A stretch of 64,000 nucleotides of DNA, from NCBI RefSeq assembly GCF_902459465.1, contig NC_047063.1:14135343-14199342 (forward strand), read 5' to 3'. How positions within the stretch are numbered: position 1 is the first letter of the stretch; each line of letters starts with the position of its first letter. Positions 1 to 10,393 of the stretch are shown piece after piece. This stretch comes from Asterias rubens. Taxonomy: Eukaryota > Echinodermata > Asteroidea > Forcipulatida > Asteriidae. The notes below the pieces were generated by a model. It was not told the DNA's origin, searched no databases, and was given only the letters and a program-made list of their open reading frames with translations. The position numbers and the translations under genes are program-made.

Positions 1-17
1 CTTCTTCTTCTTCTTCT
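1..17. repeat. (CTT)n microsatellite at window edge
   Basis: Five to six CTT trinucleotides at the very start of the window. The repeat probably continues to the left. No coding function is visible. Confidence 0.7.
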
Positions 18-129
18 GTACGTCCCTTGTCCCCAAACAGAAACATCTTTCCAAAGATCGTATGAACTTGAAACTTCACACATAGTTAGATATGTATTAA
101 GACAAGAAACCGTTGAAGGTACGTCATGA

Positions 130-1038
130 TGACGTCATCCGTTCTTGAGTTATGAAAATTCAAAGTTTATTATTTCAAAAAATCATAACTCTTGATCTAC
201 ATTATGGATTCTTACAATCAATATATCATCGGAATCGTCATTGAAAACTCCGTAAACGCCTCACAGACATGACCCCATTTTGACTTTGTCTTCCGGTTCA
301 AAATTGAGGTTGAAATGTTCCACCATTGGTCGTGCGTAAAGATTTTACACGTACAACACGTGTTGAGTCACGCTTCAGTGCTCATCCATAGAGCGCAATG
401 CTTCGCGTATAATAGTCTTCGTTCAAGGCGTTTTCAACATACAGTTCCCTTACGATTACTTAGTCTGTTCTGTACAGTCGTCAATATTTCATAAGTTCAT
501 ATTTCCTCAACCACAGAAGCTATTTTGACAATCTATACATCATATTGAAGGGCTTTACGTACTTTACAAAAACGGATATGTTGGTGACCTTCTCGTGACC
601 TTTTAACCTGTCTAAACCGGCAGTACATGTAATATACTTTGAAAAGGCGTCATGTAATGGCTTTTGGGTTGATACATACACCTTTTGATGCTTTACCATT
701 ACAGAATACAACTCTGGCAAAGGTCTGGTTTTAAAAAATAATACCAATTATGTCACCACATGTAAGAGCACCCTCTAGCGGCAGATTAAAAACATCTCAA
801 CATATACTTCTTCTATGTCTTCTTCTATAATTGTTTCAAAATTGGTATTATACGTAATCTCCCTCACAATAGCAACTTATATGTGAGTCTTGGCTTGATG
901 ACGTCATCATTGCTTTAAAGGTGCACTTTTCAAAGCTGTGTGTATGCCAAACCAAAAGTTTGACTGAGGTGAAACTTGTTGTATTGTTAGTCAAGGACAT
1001 TAACTTCTTGAACTCGAAAAGACGTCATGATGACGTCA
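130..1038. promoter_or_regulatory. Three palindromic CRE/ATF-like sites (TGACGTCA)
   Basis: Perfect TGACGTCA palindromes occur at 130-137, 899-906 and 1031-1038. The first and third are each preceded by a second GTCA half-site, in the form ACGTCATGATGACGTCAT. This is the consensus bound by CREB/ATF bZIP factors. No gene start is recognisable nearby, so regulatory use is only an inference, and the sites may simply belong to a repeat. Confidence 0.35.
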
Positions 1039-1189
1039 TCGTGTTGTTTCGACATTTTTTGTTTGTAACAAATCTTGAGACGAAGCAAGTTGCAATATAT
1101 TTTTTTTACACCAGGCTTTTTACTCCCGGAAACCAACACCTAGAGTTTGTTCACAAACTCTCAATGTCTAGTTCTATGTATAGGTGTTA

Positions 1190-2215
1190 ACTTATTCAAA
1201 GTTAAAGTCATCTCAAATGTTTTGGGCTCATCGACTTCCAAGTACCGCCAATACAGCGTATGGTGAACACGCACGCTGACTGCATGAAAAGACCCCACTA
1301 TTATACCCTTCACAGAACCCATCCTCGTAGTATTTACACATGGACGGAATTTCTTCCAATTTTTAGAATCTATTATTGAGGAATGAAGCTTAATAGATAA
1401 TATTTTTTCATATTTTTACTAATTATAATTACTAACTTATTCAAAGTTAAAGTCATCTCAAACGTTTGGGGCTCATCGATTTCCGTGTACACAATACAGC
1501 GTATAGTCAACATGCACGCTGACTGCAAGAACAGACCCCACTAATACCCTTCACATAACCCATCCTCATAGTATTTAAACATCAACAGAAATTCTTCAAA
1601 TCTTCAGAATCCATTAGTAGGGAATGTAGCTTGATAAATAATATTTTTTCATATTTTTACTAATGATAATTACCGACTTAAGTCAAAGTCATCTCAAAAG
1701 TTTGGGGCTCATCGGTTTTACTAAAGAACACATCGTACAGTCAATATACATTCTTACTGCAAGAATAAAACACTCCCCTATTGAAAACACTCCTCACATA
1801 ACTCGTCTTCAAAGTGTCTAAACATGAACGGAAATTATGCAAACCCTTAAAGTCTATTATTGAAGAGTTAAGCTTGATGAAAAATATTTTTTTCATTTTT
1901 TTCCTATTTTTAAAAACGTTCTGGGCTCATCGGTTTATTGTAAGACACAACGTACAGTCGATACGCACACTGAATGTAAGAGTAAAACTCGCCTATAAAC
2001 TCAAAGTGTCTAAACATCAACGGAAATTCTTGAAACCCTAATAATCTCTTATTAAAGAGTCTAGCTTGATTATTAATATTTAAACAAACAAAAAATTCAA
2101 TTTGTAATTACTGACTCATTCAAAGTGAAAGTCTTCTCAAACGTTTGAGGATCATCAGTTTATTGTAACACAATACAATGTATGAGTCAATAACTCACGC
2201 TGTAGGTGCCATCTG
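1190..2215 (+). repeat. Decaying ~240-bp tandem repeat array (about 4.5 units)
   Basis: Units share a head (GTTAAAGTCATCTCAAA, then GGGCTCATCG), a middle segment reading ACCCCACTA..CCCTTCACA and a T-rich tail (ATATTTTTTCATATTTTTAC). Heads lie near 1201, 1446, 1685, ~1915 and ~2125, giving periods of about 245, 236, 217 and 225 bp. Identity drops from left to right. Short ORFs inside are incidental. Related units reappear in reverse orientation at 3000-3640. Confidence 0.85.
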
Positions 2216-2999
2216 TGTGATCTAGGAACATACCCAAGCAGCTTTTAGGGAAGGTTCACTTTGGCAATCACTCTTCAAATTAATGGCAATAACAACTTAC
2301 TTGGTTAAAAGTGCAAATTTAGATAGTTTAGAGCACTTTGAGAATCAAAGTGAGAATGCATTTTTAAATTATCAATATTTGACAGTCCACACCGCCTTCG
2401 TGGAGGACGTATGACTAGCGGACACTATAGCTATTTTAACGACATGTTTTAGCATCATATGAAAACAAATCTTGAAAGCATCCCATTAATTATTGTTTAC
2501 CTGTAAACATTAGGTAAACTATAGGATTCGTATTTATATAAAAACCTTATAATGTTGTATTAGTCTTACATGTAAGCCTAATTTTTAAGAAGTTCATTCC
2601 AATACAAGTCCCTCAAAGAAATAGTTGTTTCCAAAAATTTTAAATAAAATATAATAGAAACCAAATAAAAATTAAAAATAATGTGAACGCTTTTTCAATA
2701 TTTTATGAATCATTTTTTGTTATGAACACATTGAATCATACAAAGTAAGAACGCTGCATTATTAGCTTTACTCCTCCTCTCTTTTTCATTTTTTTTGGCC
2801 CACAAAAGACTGTTCAACCGTTGACACTGAGTTTGCTTTGTTTTCATCCATCAGAATAATGATGTGCTTTTAAGATATCGAATCGACTGTATAAGTTTTA
2901 TGCTTGTACTTACTGCGGCTGATGACGATATTCCTACTTTTGAAGACGGCTGGTCAAAGTTTTCGGAAAGTTGAAGCTCTTAGGTGACATGAGTGAAAA
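2216..2999. other. AT-rich spacer without recognisable genes
   Basis: About 780 bp between the direct array and its inverted copies. It has scattered A/T runs and no ORF or repeat that I recognise. Confidence 0.5.
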
Positions 3000-3640
3000 T
3001 AGCCCCCTGTGTACACGGAAATCGATGAGCCCAACCGTTTGAGATGACTTTAACTTTGAATAAGTCAGTAATTATAAATAATAAAAATATGAAAAAATAT
3101 TATTTATCAAGCTTCATTCCATACTAATAGATTCTAAAGATTTGAAGACGTTCCGTTGATGTTTAAATACTATGAGGATGGGTTATGTGAAGGGTATAAT
3201 AGTGGGGTCTGTTCTTGCTGTCAGCGTGCATGTTGACTATACGCTGTATTGTGTACACGAAAATCGATGAGCCCCAAACGTTTGAGATGACTTTAACTTT
3301 GAATAAGTTAACAATTATACATAGGAAAAATATAAAAAAATATTATTTATAAACCTACATTCTTTATTAATAGTTCCTAAAAATTTGAAGAAATTCCGTC
3401 GAGGTTTAAATACTATGAGGATGGGTTCTGTGAAGGGTATAATAGTGGGGTCTTTTCATGCAGTCAGCGTGCGTGTTAACTATACGCTGCATTGGCGGTA
3501 CTTGGAAGTCGATGAGCCCCAAACGTTTGAGATGACTTTAACTTTGAATAAGTTAACAATTATACATAGGAACAATATAAAAAAATATTTCCTTCGGATA
3601 CTTATTGGTGTGTACCAATGAACCCCAAACGTTTTACAAT
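3000..3640 (-). repeat. Inverted copies of the 240-bp tandem repeat
   Basis: Reverse complements of the 1190-2215 unit begin near 3005, 3255 and 3510 (CGATGAGCCC..CGTTTGAGATGAC, followed by TTATTTATCAAGC..CATTC). About 2.5 units are present. With the direct array this makes a ~2.4-kb imperfect palindrome of tandem repeats around an ~800-bp spacer. Confidence 0.85.
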
Positions 3641-5360
3641 AAGTGTCCACCGTTCCATTGTGTTGTGCTTATGTTGTGTGCTTTATAAGCAGCTCTATGA
3701 TATTGGGCACTGATGTTAACCTGCCTGTATGTTTATTATGTTAAATAGTGATTACTTGCTTTGGATTTGAATAATTGAATAGTCTAGACTTGATTACTAT
3801 AGGTGCCTGCCTGAGAAACACCACAGTGTAATTCTTATCTTAGGATTTTTTTTACTTCAAAATTGTCAAGAAGAACTTTTTCTTCAAGTATAGGTTTTTC
3901 TTCAAGTATTTTTTAGACTTTAAAAACAGACCCTTTCCAGGATAGACAGACAGGTTTTAAAACATTTCTGTCTGAAATAACATTTGATGAGAAATAAATA
4001 ATCGCTTTTATCGCCCAGTGACTCAGTGTTTATTCCTTTTTTTTGCATCAATGTCATGCAAAACGTGAATTAATCAATTTTTTACAATTTTCTCTTGACC
4101 GAAAAAGCTTGCAAAATTAGTACCTTTATTTAAATAACTCCTCTTAGGAAAGATCAATTTCTTTCATTTTTCCCTTCTAATAAGCAGGAGAGAGTGCTTG
4201 TTAAATATATGCTTTTCTAAACTTTTGAATGTCATTCGTTTGTTTTGAAAAAAAATCAGCAATCCCGATCAACTTCTTTTTGACTCACCCTGTATATATA
4301 TATATTCATATATTTTCTCAAACAAAATGCGACAAACATTACACAATTATTACAAATATTTCACGAGTTTCGAAAATTGCTAATTTTCAACAATAGGTTG
4401 GCCTCACCGAAAAAAAATCTATCAACAAAGTTGATTAGGGTGTACATCATGTACATAAAAGAGCCTTTGACATAATCCATGACACCCTCAGTCATTGTCA
4501 TGGTGTTTTGCTGTAGTGCCCTTTGCAAAGTTCCAAAACAAGTTTTAACTTGTTGTGGTACTTTGCAAAAGATTGTCCTCATTAAAGTGCTCCTTTTAAG
4601 TGGAAAATTGCTGTGCCCTATCAAGAGTGTATTGCACAGGTTATTAGCCATGTTAGCAGGAAATGTTTGTCTTGTGCGTTCTACATTTAAGTAAGTTAGG
4701 GTTTGGGTGCAGCGCAGAATTCGGCAGTAAGCAGAGCCAAGAAATATGGGCCAGATCTTTAAAAAAAAAACTTGTAGAGACAGACTTTGACGATGCAAAC
4801 AAGTGTCTATAGCCTCCCTGGTCGGTTTGAAGCTCTGTGCCAATTAACCTGGTGTGATGTAGACTACTTATCTGATGCAGTATTGAGCCTACCACTGGAA
4901 GGGCAGTTTAGGAGACACTACACACAATCAGTACTTCCACATTATTTGTTTACAACTTACAAAAGTGGTCAATGTGGTCTTTCTCTTAGGCCAGATCTTC
5001 CATATTAAATAGATGTTGAAAAAAACAGTTTTAACAAAAAACTTTCTCCTTCACGGCACAAACTTTTCCTCTGAGCATACATGTACCTACATGAAGTGTT
5101 CCATTAAATACAACCCTCACTCCACTCCTTTTTCTAATTTTTTAAAAACCATATGCCATATAGGCTTTGAGACGTAGCCTGACTCGAGTACCAGCACAAG
5201 AGAAAATGTGATATTTCTTTTGTATGCTGTGAAGTAATAATATTAAGATGAAGAACAAGTAGGATTTGAAACTTTGTACGGTGGATATACGATATGAAAA
5301 GGTTTGCAGTAACGACATGTAATGACTATCTCTTATGAGTTGGGGTGGTTCTGAAAAGAA
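3641..5360. other. No recognisable gene
   Basis: The stretch contains poly-T/A runs, a (TA)n run near 4295 and several overlapping short ORFs on both strands around 4360-5010. These match no family I know and lack splice or codon support. I see nothing reliable here. Confidence 0.4.
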
Positions 5361-5380
5361 CTGTTGATTTCAACTTTACA

Positions 5381-5451
5381 TTTCGATCAGTATGTTCTGA
5401 TCGTCTTCTGGAGAAAGCTGATCAGAGACGATCAGAGTATACTGATCGAAA
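5381..5451. repeat. Inverted repeat containing a GATCAG..CTGATCGAAACG motif
   Basis: Arms 5381-5406 and 5426-5451 are complementary with about two mismatches around a 19-base centre. The right arm contains stem GATCAG, loop AGTATA, stem CTGATC, then GAAACGTC. This resembles stem II plus the GAAAC strand of the hammerhead-like core at 53898-53928, but the 5' core bases read GAGACGA instead of CTGANGA, so the motif is degenerate if related at all. Confidence 0.4.
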
Positions 5452-5616
5452 CGTCGAGTTGGTTCCTTTTGGCAATCTCCAAAATCAAATCTTCTTGATG
5501 CCCTTGCCCTTTCAAAAACGAAGCATACAGGACCGCTAAAGGTCTTCATATATCATGTGCAAAATCATGCCACAGCAGATTCCTGATTTGGTTCGCATAA
5601 AAGTTGTTCCACCTAC

Positions 5617-5746
5617 CTGTGGCAATTTCTTGTGCTCGTTTGACAGGCGAAGACCTCTCCAATCAGTTTCTTTTCTTTCCGGGTGATGTTGAAGTCTAGC
5701 TTAGACATCTCCATGGTGTACGTCTTGCACTCCTTCTTGCTTGAAG
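5617..5746 (-). CDS. Possible isolated exon (42 codons), function unknown
   Basis: On the minus strand an acceptor-like TTATCTGCAG is followed by an open frame of 2+126+2 bases that ends at a good donor (CACAG then GTAGGT). The peptide is lysine-rich and includes TMEMSKLDFNITRKEKKLIG. An alternative acceptor (TTTTTTCCTCAG near 5818) opens a different frame that stops within this exon, so the reading frame is not secure. I do not recognise the protein and found no convincing neighbouring exon. It could be a gene fragment, a pseudogene exon or chance. Confidence 0.25.
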
Positions 5747-6153
5747 CTGCAGATAATGAAGGACCAGAATATGCACTCCATGATCATCTTCACAATTTTG
5801 AAGATGTTGGAGGAACCTGAGGAAAAAATTTGAATTGGCAAACTGCCAGGAGTTATTCAAATTTCTGCAGTGAATACTCAGATTTGATGCAGAGCCAACC
5901 TGCAACCAATCAAACTTTGTAACCTGCCAACATGTAAAACCGAAATAGTGCATGAATTTATATAATTTTCTTCTGAATGTATTTCGGCAGAAGATGTTGT
6001 TTCACTAATCGATAATTACCTACTACTTGGGGCCATAGCAGGGGTGTTCACGTCCCTGTCAGTTAGTTTTGAAATCTGCCACTCCTGCTACCACATGACA
6101 CATTGTATCGATCATTATCGTTCGTTTCTCTGCAAGCTAGCTCGGAGACAATG

Positions 6154-6379
6154 TTACTTGAAGAACTGTGAACAAGAACAAGAAAGGAGGTCCCTTTGTG
6201 GACCAGCAATCACAGTTCTGTTCTTCAATGATGAAAGAATTTCAGCAACTAAGCTGGAGTTACTAGCTGACATCACTGTCAGGCATAGGTGCGAAGTTCT
6301 TTGCCCGCAAGAGATGCATCGTGCCCAAGATGACATCCGGATCCGTATTCCTTGGCATGAGACTGTGGACATTGAGTAG
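6154..6379 (+). CDS. Possible terminal exon or gene fragment, function unknown
   Basis: An open plus-strand frame of about 74 residues, with mixed composition and many charged residues, reads to a stop at 6377-6379 (peptide end IRIPWHETVDIE). The opposite strand is also open here, which weakens the case. No family was recognised. It may be a captured or decayed exon, and the start was not determined. Confidence 0.2.
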
Positions 6380-6984
6380 AAAATTTTATTTTTAAAAGTT
6401 GTTTTTGCATGTAGCTTGGCAAAAATGTCCACAAGCAATGAAAATGTATGTAATACAGTGTGTTGGGATACTTTCAGGGGTGCAGTTCAAATGCTGAAGT
6501 TTCTGCTGGCTAATGACCATTTGATGTTCATCAATATAGCATTACAAAAGCACAAAATGTTAAACCCCTATCACATGGAGCCTTTCAACTAAGAATTCTA
6601 GATGTAACAATAGAAAGTAGCCCTTACAAAAAGACAAAGTTCCGTGTAAAAAAAACAAAAAAACTTGGACAGTTGAATTAAAGCCATTTTATACACTTTC
6701 GGAACAGGAAAAAAAAAAAAAATTCACAAATTTACAAATAACTTACAGGGTTTACAAAAGGTAATGGTGAAAGACTTCTCTTGAAATATTATTCCATGAA
6801 ATGCTTTACTTTTTGAGAAAACATTAAAACAATTATCAATTCTCGATATCAAGAATTACAGATTTATTTCAATAGATGTTAAATTTGCATCGGGATAAAG
6901 AATATTTATTTTAAACACATGTCATGACACGTCGAAACGTGCAGAAACAATGGTGGGTTTTCCCGTTATTTTCTCCCGACTCCG
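6380..6984. other. No recognisable gene
   Basis: AT-rich sequence with A homopolymers near 6640-6720. I recognise neither coding sequence nor a repeat family. Confidence 0.4.
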
Positions 6985-7105
6985 TACCGATTGAGCTTAA
7001 ATTTTCACAGGTTTGTAATTTGATATATAGGCCCTAAGTTGAGATACACGAAGTGTGGACCGTTGGACAATATTGTTTACCGAAAGTGTCCAACGGCTTT
7101 AAGTT
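6985..7105 (-). mobile_element. Fragment of the dominant ~380-bp MITE (one end only)
   Basis: The sequence CCGATTGAGCTTAAATTTTC, then CACAGGTTTGTAATTT, TTGAGATACACGAAGTGTG and GTGTCCAACGGCTTTA matches one end of the MITE family described at 20018-20403. It is diverged and truncated. Confidence 0.6.
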
Positions 7106-7324
7106 CTGCTTTGGCCTATTTACAACTTTCCATAATGGAAACGTTGTCTCATCCACTCAATCTGACTTGCGTGTCCAAATTAAGGTTTTTGCATGCAGAA
7201 GATAAGTTCTCTCAAAAATGCTTTCCTTTCAAGCATTGGGGTGACCGAGACTCACATGGATTTTTTTATAGCGAATGTGACATATTTCCCACATGTTATA
7301 ATTTACATATATGCACCTTTCTGA

Positions 7325-7625
7325 ACTCCCTCCTCGCCGGTGATCAAGATCTCCACTCAGTCCAAGAAAACTGGGAGTCATTCAAAACAGAACTAACCGC
7401 CTTGATGAACAGACATCCCATAAAAGAGGTCTTGAGGGCCAACCCCAAACAACCTTGGATCAACAGAGATGTCAGACGTCAAGCCAGGAAGAAAGGCGTC
7501 TTCTCAGAAAGCCAGTGACTGGACCGAATACAAGAATCATCTTAAGCAAATGCACAACAAATGCAGGAAAAACTATTGGTCCTTCCAAAATAGTATGTCC
7601 TCAGATAGGTCAGACAAATCAAATT
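7325..7625 (+). pseudogene. Non-LTR retrotransposon fragment (between endonuclease and RT)
   Basis: Two overlapping frames together encode the linker typical of CR1/Jockey-type ORF2 proteins. The first reads ..VQENWESFKTELTALMNRH.., then PKQPWINRDVRRQARKK. After a frameshift near 7500 the second reads SDWTEYKNHLKQMHNKCRKNYW. Known ORF2 proteins have a pattern like W..FK..L..L.. then PWIT.DV.R..R.K in this place. The copy is frameshifted and lacks the RT domain, so it is dead. Confidence 0.7.
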
Positions 7626-7700
7626 TAAGTCCTTTCGGAAGATATCTTGGGAGTTTGTGTAACATGGCTGATCTGTGTGTAATGGCTTTATTTTCCAACA

Positions 7701-8000
7701 TATAGACCTTTCTTTTGTTGATAAACAAACCGCCTTGGTTGGCATGGTCTGCCGAATGTTAGTAAAACACTCAATCGTAAAAACAGATGTTTCCACAAAA
7801 TTCAAAATTTTCTGCAAATTTTCATACAAATAAAATACCTCACATGATAAGTTGCTTTGTTTTAAACAACATCAACAAATTTTGAAACATTGTTACAAAA
7901 AATAGCGATCTATTCTTGATTTGCACTTATGGCTTTCTATAGTTTTCCAATCTGGGTTGGCAAAAACTCGGGCTGTGACGTTGCAAAAGAAAGGTCTATA
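7701..8000. mobile_element. 300-bp MITE with 17-bp perfect terminal inverted repeats
   Basis: The left end TATAGACCTTTCTTTTG is the exact reverse complement of the right end CAAAAGAAAGGTCTATA. There is no coding capacity. It sits between the 7325-7625 and 8030-8530 retrotransposon pieces. A smaller element with similar ends is at 57387-57565 in a contactin intron. Confidence 0.8.
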
Positions 8001-8029
8001 CCTTGACTTTACTCGACGTGGAGACTAGA

Positions 8030-8530
8030 GGAGGAGCAGGACTCCTGTTTAGAAATACTCTTCCGATTCAAGTAAACTGCTCCCAAACACAATATCAGAC
8101 ATTTGAACTTCTTGATAGCAACATTTACAGGGCTAACTCTTCATCATTATCATCATCATCATCATGTCGGTTTTAAGGCTGTTGTCCAGTCTGTTCTGGG
8201 TTGGCCTATTTTCTCCCTATGGCTCTCCTCAACTTGGCCCTGTCCGTCGCGTCCCTTGAGCCGACTCCAAGCAGTTCCATGTCATTAGTCACGGAGCTCT
8301 GCAATGTCTTGCGCAATCAGCAAAGACGTGAAAGAGCTCTGTGACAAACGACATGGAACTACAGTCATCCGAATTGTCATTATCCATTGTCCATTCTTGA
8401 TTGAATTTGCAATTTTCTTTGACAGTCACCTGTTTAGAACAGGTCCCTTGATTATATCAGGTGACTTAAGTATACATGGATGCACTCAACCTCATCATCA
8501 AACTGCTCATCGTTCAATGACATGATTTGA
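8030..8530 (+). pseudogene. AP-endonuclease domain remnant of a non-LTR retrotransposon
   Basis: At 8030-8140 the frame reads RGGGAGLLFRNTLPIQV.. then YQTFELLD, which matches the GGGVG.L.R motif and the following strand of APE-type endonucleases. At 8345-8530 it resumes with IRIVIIHCPF..EFAIFFDSHL and GPLIISGDLSIHG, equivalent to the catalytic GDFNIH block. Between them is an ATC-repeat-rich insertion of about 200 bp. The D-to-S and F-to-L/N-to-S changes and the interruption show it is inactive. Confidence 0.75.
8135..8335. repeat. (TCA)n-bearing insertion inside the endonuclease remnant
   Basis: A run of TCA/ATC triplets (8139-8165) followed by ~170 bp of unrelated sequence interrupts the endonuclease frame. 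The triplet tail suggests the end of a small retroelement, but I do not recognise the family. Confidence 0.4.
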
Positions 8531-9335
8531 TCATCGTGAATTGTGAATTGAAATAGTGTTTGATGAAACTTTTTCGGTGGGCAATTTTTTTTATATGGCC
8601 TCACTATTATGACATATTTTTGTACCTTGCAGAAATGCCTAAAGGACCAAACTTTTTGCATTTACAAGTGCAAATAACCGGTGGTCGGAGCCTTACATGT
8701 TTCTAAGTTTTGATCAAGGGAGTAGAGGAGAGACTCTTTGCTTGGCAAATAAAACCAAAATTTTTGTATCTAAATAAAAGGGACTGTTTACATCGCGCAC
8801 AGAGAGGTAAACATTTGCCACGATTTTAGGTACACCTTGAAAACAGGACCTCCTACGATATGATAGCCAATCAAAGACACGGATCGGAGTTTCCCTCCCA
8901 GGGGTTTATTACAGTCGTACGTAGAGCTAGCGGGTGATACGGCACGCTGCCCATGGTAGCGAGGTTGAGCCCTACCACCCATCCCCCGCCGGCCCCCAGG
9001 AATTTGAGCCAATCAGTCGTGCATCTGCAGTGCATGCATGCACCATGGGTCCATGCACGCAAAACTATCCACTAACCTTTTTAACAAACGTTTCCAATCC
9101 ATACCAAATTATACAGTCATGAATCAAGACCTAGTACGCCTCTTATCAATACTCACCTATACTTTGGAAGCAGTAGCATAAATTAAAGTGCTTAGATCAT
9201 AGATGGCGACATTGTGTAACCAAATTCAGTTCCAGAAAAATCACCACAGTCCACGTCCAGCGGCAAAACAAACTGAAACCAGTTAAAAAACAACATAGAC
9301 TAAGGCGGGCGCCCTATAAAAGAAAAGGATCTTTG
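8531..9335. other. No recognisable gene
   Basis: Mixed sequence. The interval 8890-9060 is GC-richer, with short palindromes such as TGCATGCATGCA, and has ORFs on both strands that match nothing I know. Confidence 0.4.
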
Positions 9336-9339
9336 GGGG

Positions 9340-9670
9340 CCGGTGTCGCATGCAATTAGGTCCTCTATGCATCCGGGGGACATTACCGACATTGCATATG
9401 CAATAATGTCCGCCGGACGGTTTTGCATATGCAATCGTGTCCCCGGACACTGCTGCATTTTAATGCAATTGTGTCCACCCGGACACATTTGCATATGCAG
9501 TTGTTTCCGCCCCCGTGCAAAACCGTCCTAGCAGTAAGTTAAACGCCATTGGTCGTCGGAGTTTCAAGCTAAGTGCATGTCATGAATGACATGGGAAATG
9601 TTCGACTCAGCCGTTGCGTTTCGCTGCAATCATAAAATAATTATGTGAATATTCATCATGCACACCATGG
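9340..9670 (+). repeat. Dispersed repeat with clustered TTGCATATGCAA modules (copy 1)
   Basis: Several short modules combine GGACA(C/T) or TGTCC with a palindromic core of the form TTGCATATGCA. Examples are ATTGCATATGCAATA near 9392, TTTTGCATATGCAATCG near 9420, and ATTTGCATATGCAG near 9486. A diagnostic flank follows (AAGTGCATGTCATGAATGAC, then TGCAATCATAAAAT). The same order of modules and flank occurs in reverse orientation at 38500-38805. ATTTGCAT is the POU-octamer consensus. Confidence 0.8.
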
Positions 9671-9699
9671 AGCTAGCATAATACGTAGGTTCAGTACAT

Positions 9700-9800
9700 G
9701 CACGCTCACTTACGGACGGTTTTTGCATAGCCCCGGACACGATTGCATATGTAAAAGTGTCCGGAGCAGACAGTATTGCATGGCGGACACTGACACCGGC
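9700..9800 (+). repeat. Partial extra copy of the TTGCATATG/GGACAC modules
   Basis: Contains CGGACGGTTTTTGCATA, CGGACACGATTGCATATG and ATTGCATGGCGGACAC. These are the same building blocks as at 9340-9530 but without the flank. Confidence 0.6.
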
Positions 9801-9931
9801 TCTTGGGAGATCAGTGGTGCACATTATAAGCCCAAGGTAGCGCCCCGTCAATGATCCTATGAACGTTTTGGTAGTCGATGTAACGATGCGCGCGTATCAC
9901 AACCTAGGGGCTCATGTGATTAAACCTTTGA

Positions 9932-10393
9932 GGAGATTTTATAAATTTAGGCTTTAATTGGTGCTTGGACTTGGGAATGGGAGGGAATGCCTCATGGAAA
10001 GTTTTGGATTTCAAACTGGCAGCAGAGTCGGGTTGGGAAAAAGCAACACTATTTTCGGGGTGTATTTTTTTTAGAGTAAACAACGCTGACCTACCAAAAA
10101 TAGAAAAGCAAAATGTGAAGTTTGGTTGTCTGAAAACTATCTGGTTGGTTTTCAAGAGGCCGAGCGACTTTGAATGTTGTTTGAGTAATACTCTTTACTT
10201 AGCAAGGGGTCAAGTGTCCTAACGTCCTAAGATAAATGAAAGTAATTCAGTATAGGCAGGAGTGATGGGGGTATAGTTGGCGTTTGGCTCATGTCAGGGG
10301 CAATCCCAAACTTTGCATGAGGTATCCCCCCCCACCCCCATTCCCAAGTCCAAGCACCAATATTAAAGCCTAAAATTTATAAAATTTATAAAA
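9932..10393. mobile_element. Foldback element with ~70-bp inverted arms
   Basis: The left arm (9932-10000, ATTTTATAAATTTAGGCTTT, TTGGTGCTTGGACTTGGGAA, TGCCTCATG) is complementary to the right arm (about 10303-10393). The interior of ~300 bp has no intact gene. The ORFs here lie in the element and look incidental. Confidence 0.75.

Noticed and set aside
4361..5008. Overlapping ORFs of 71-160 codons on both strands
   Set aside because: Several mutually overlapping frames are open to a similar degree, with no recognisable motif and no start context. Most likely chance.
9300..9800. A CRISPR array, because of regularly spaced short palindromes
   Set aside because: Spacing and module sequence are irregular, the spacers are not unique inserts, and the context is a eukaryotic genome. 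It is a dispersed repeat.
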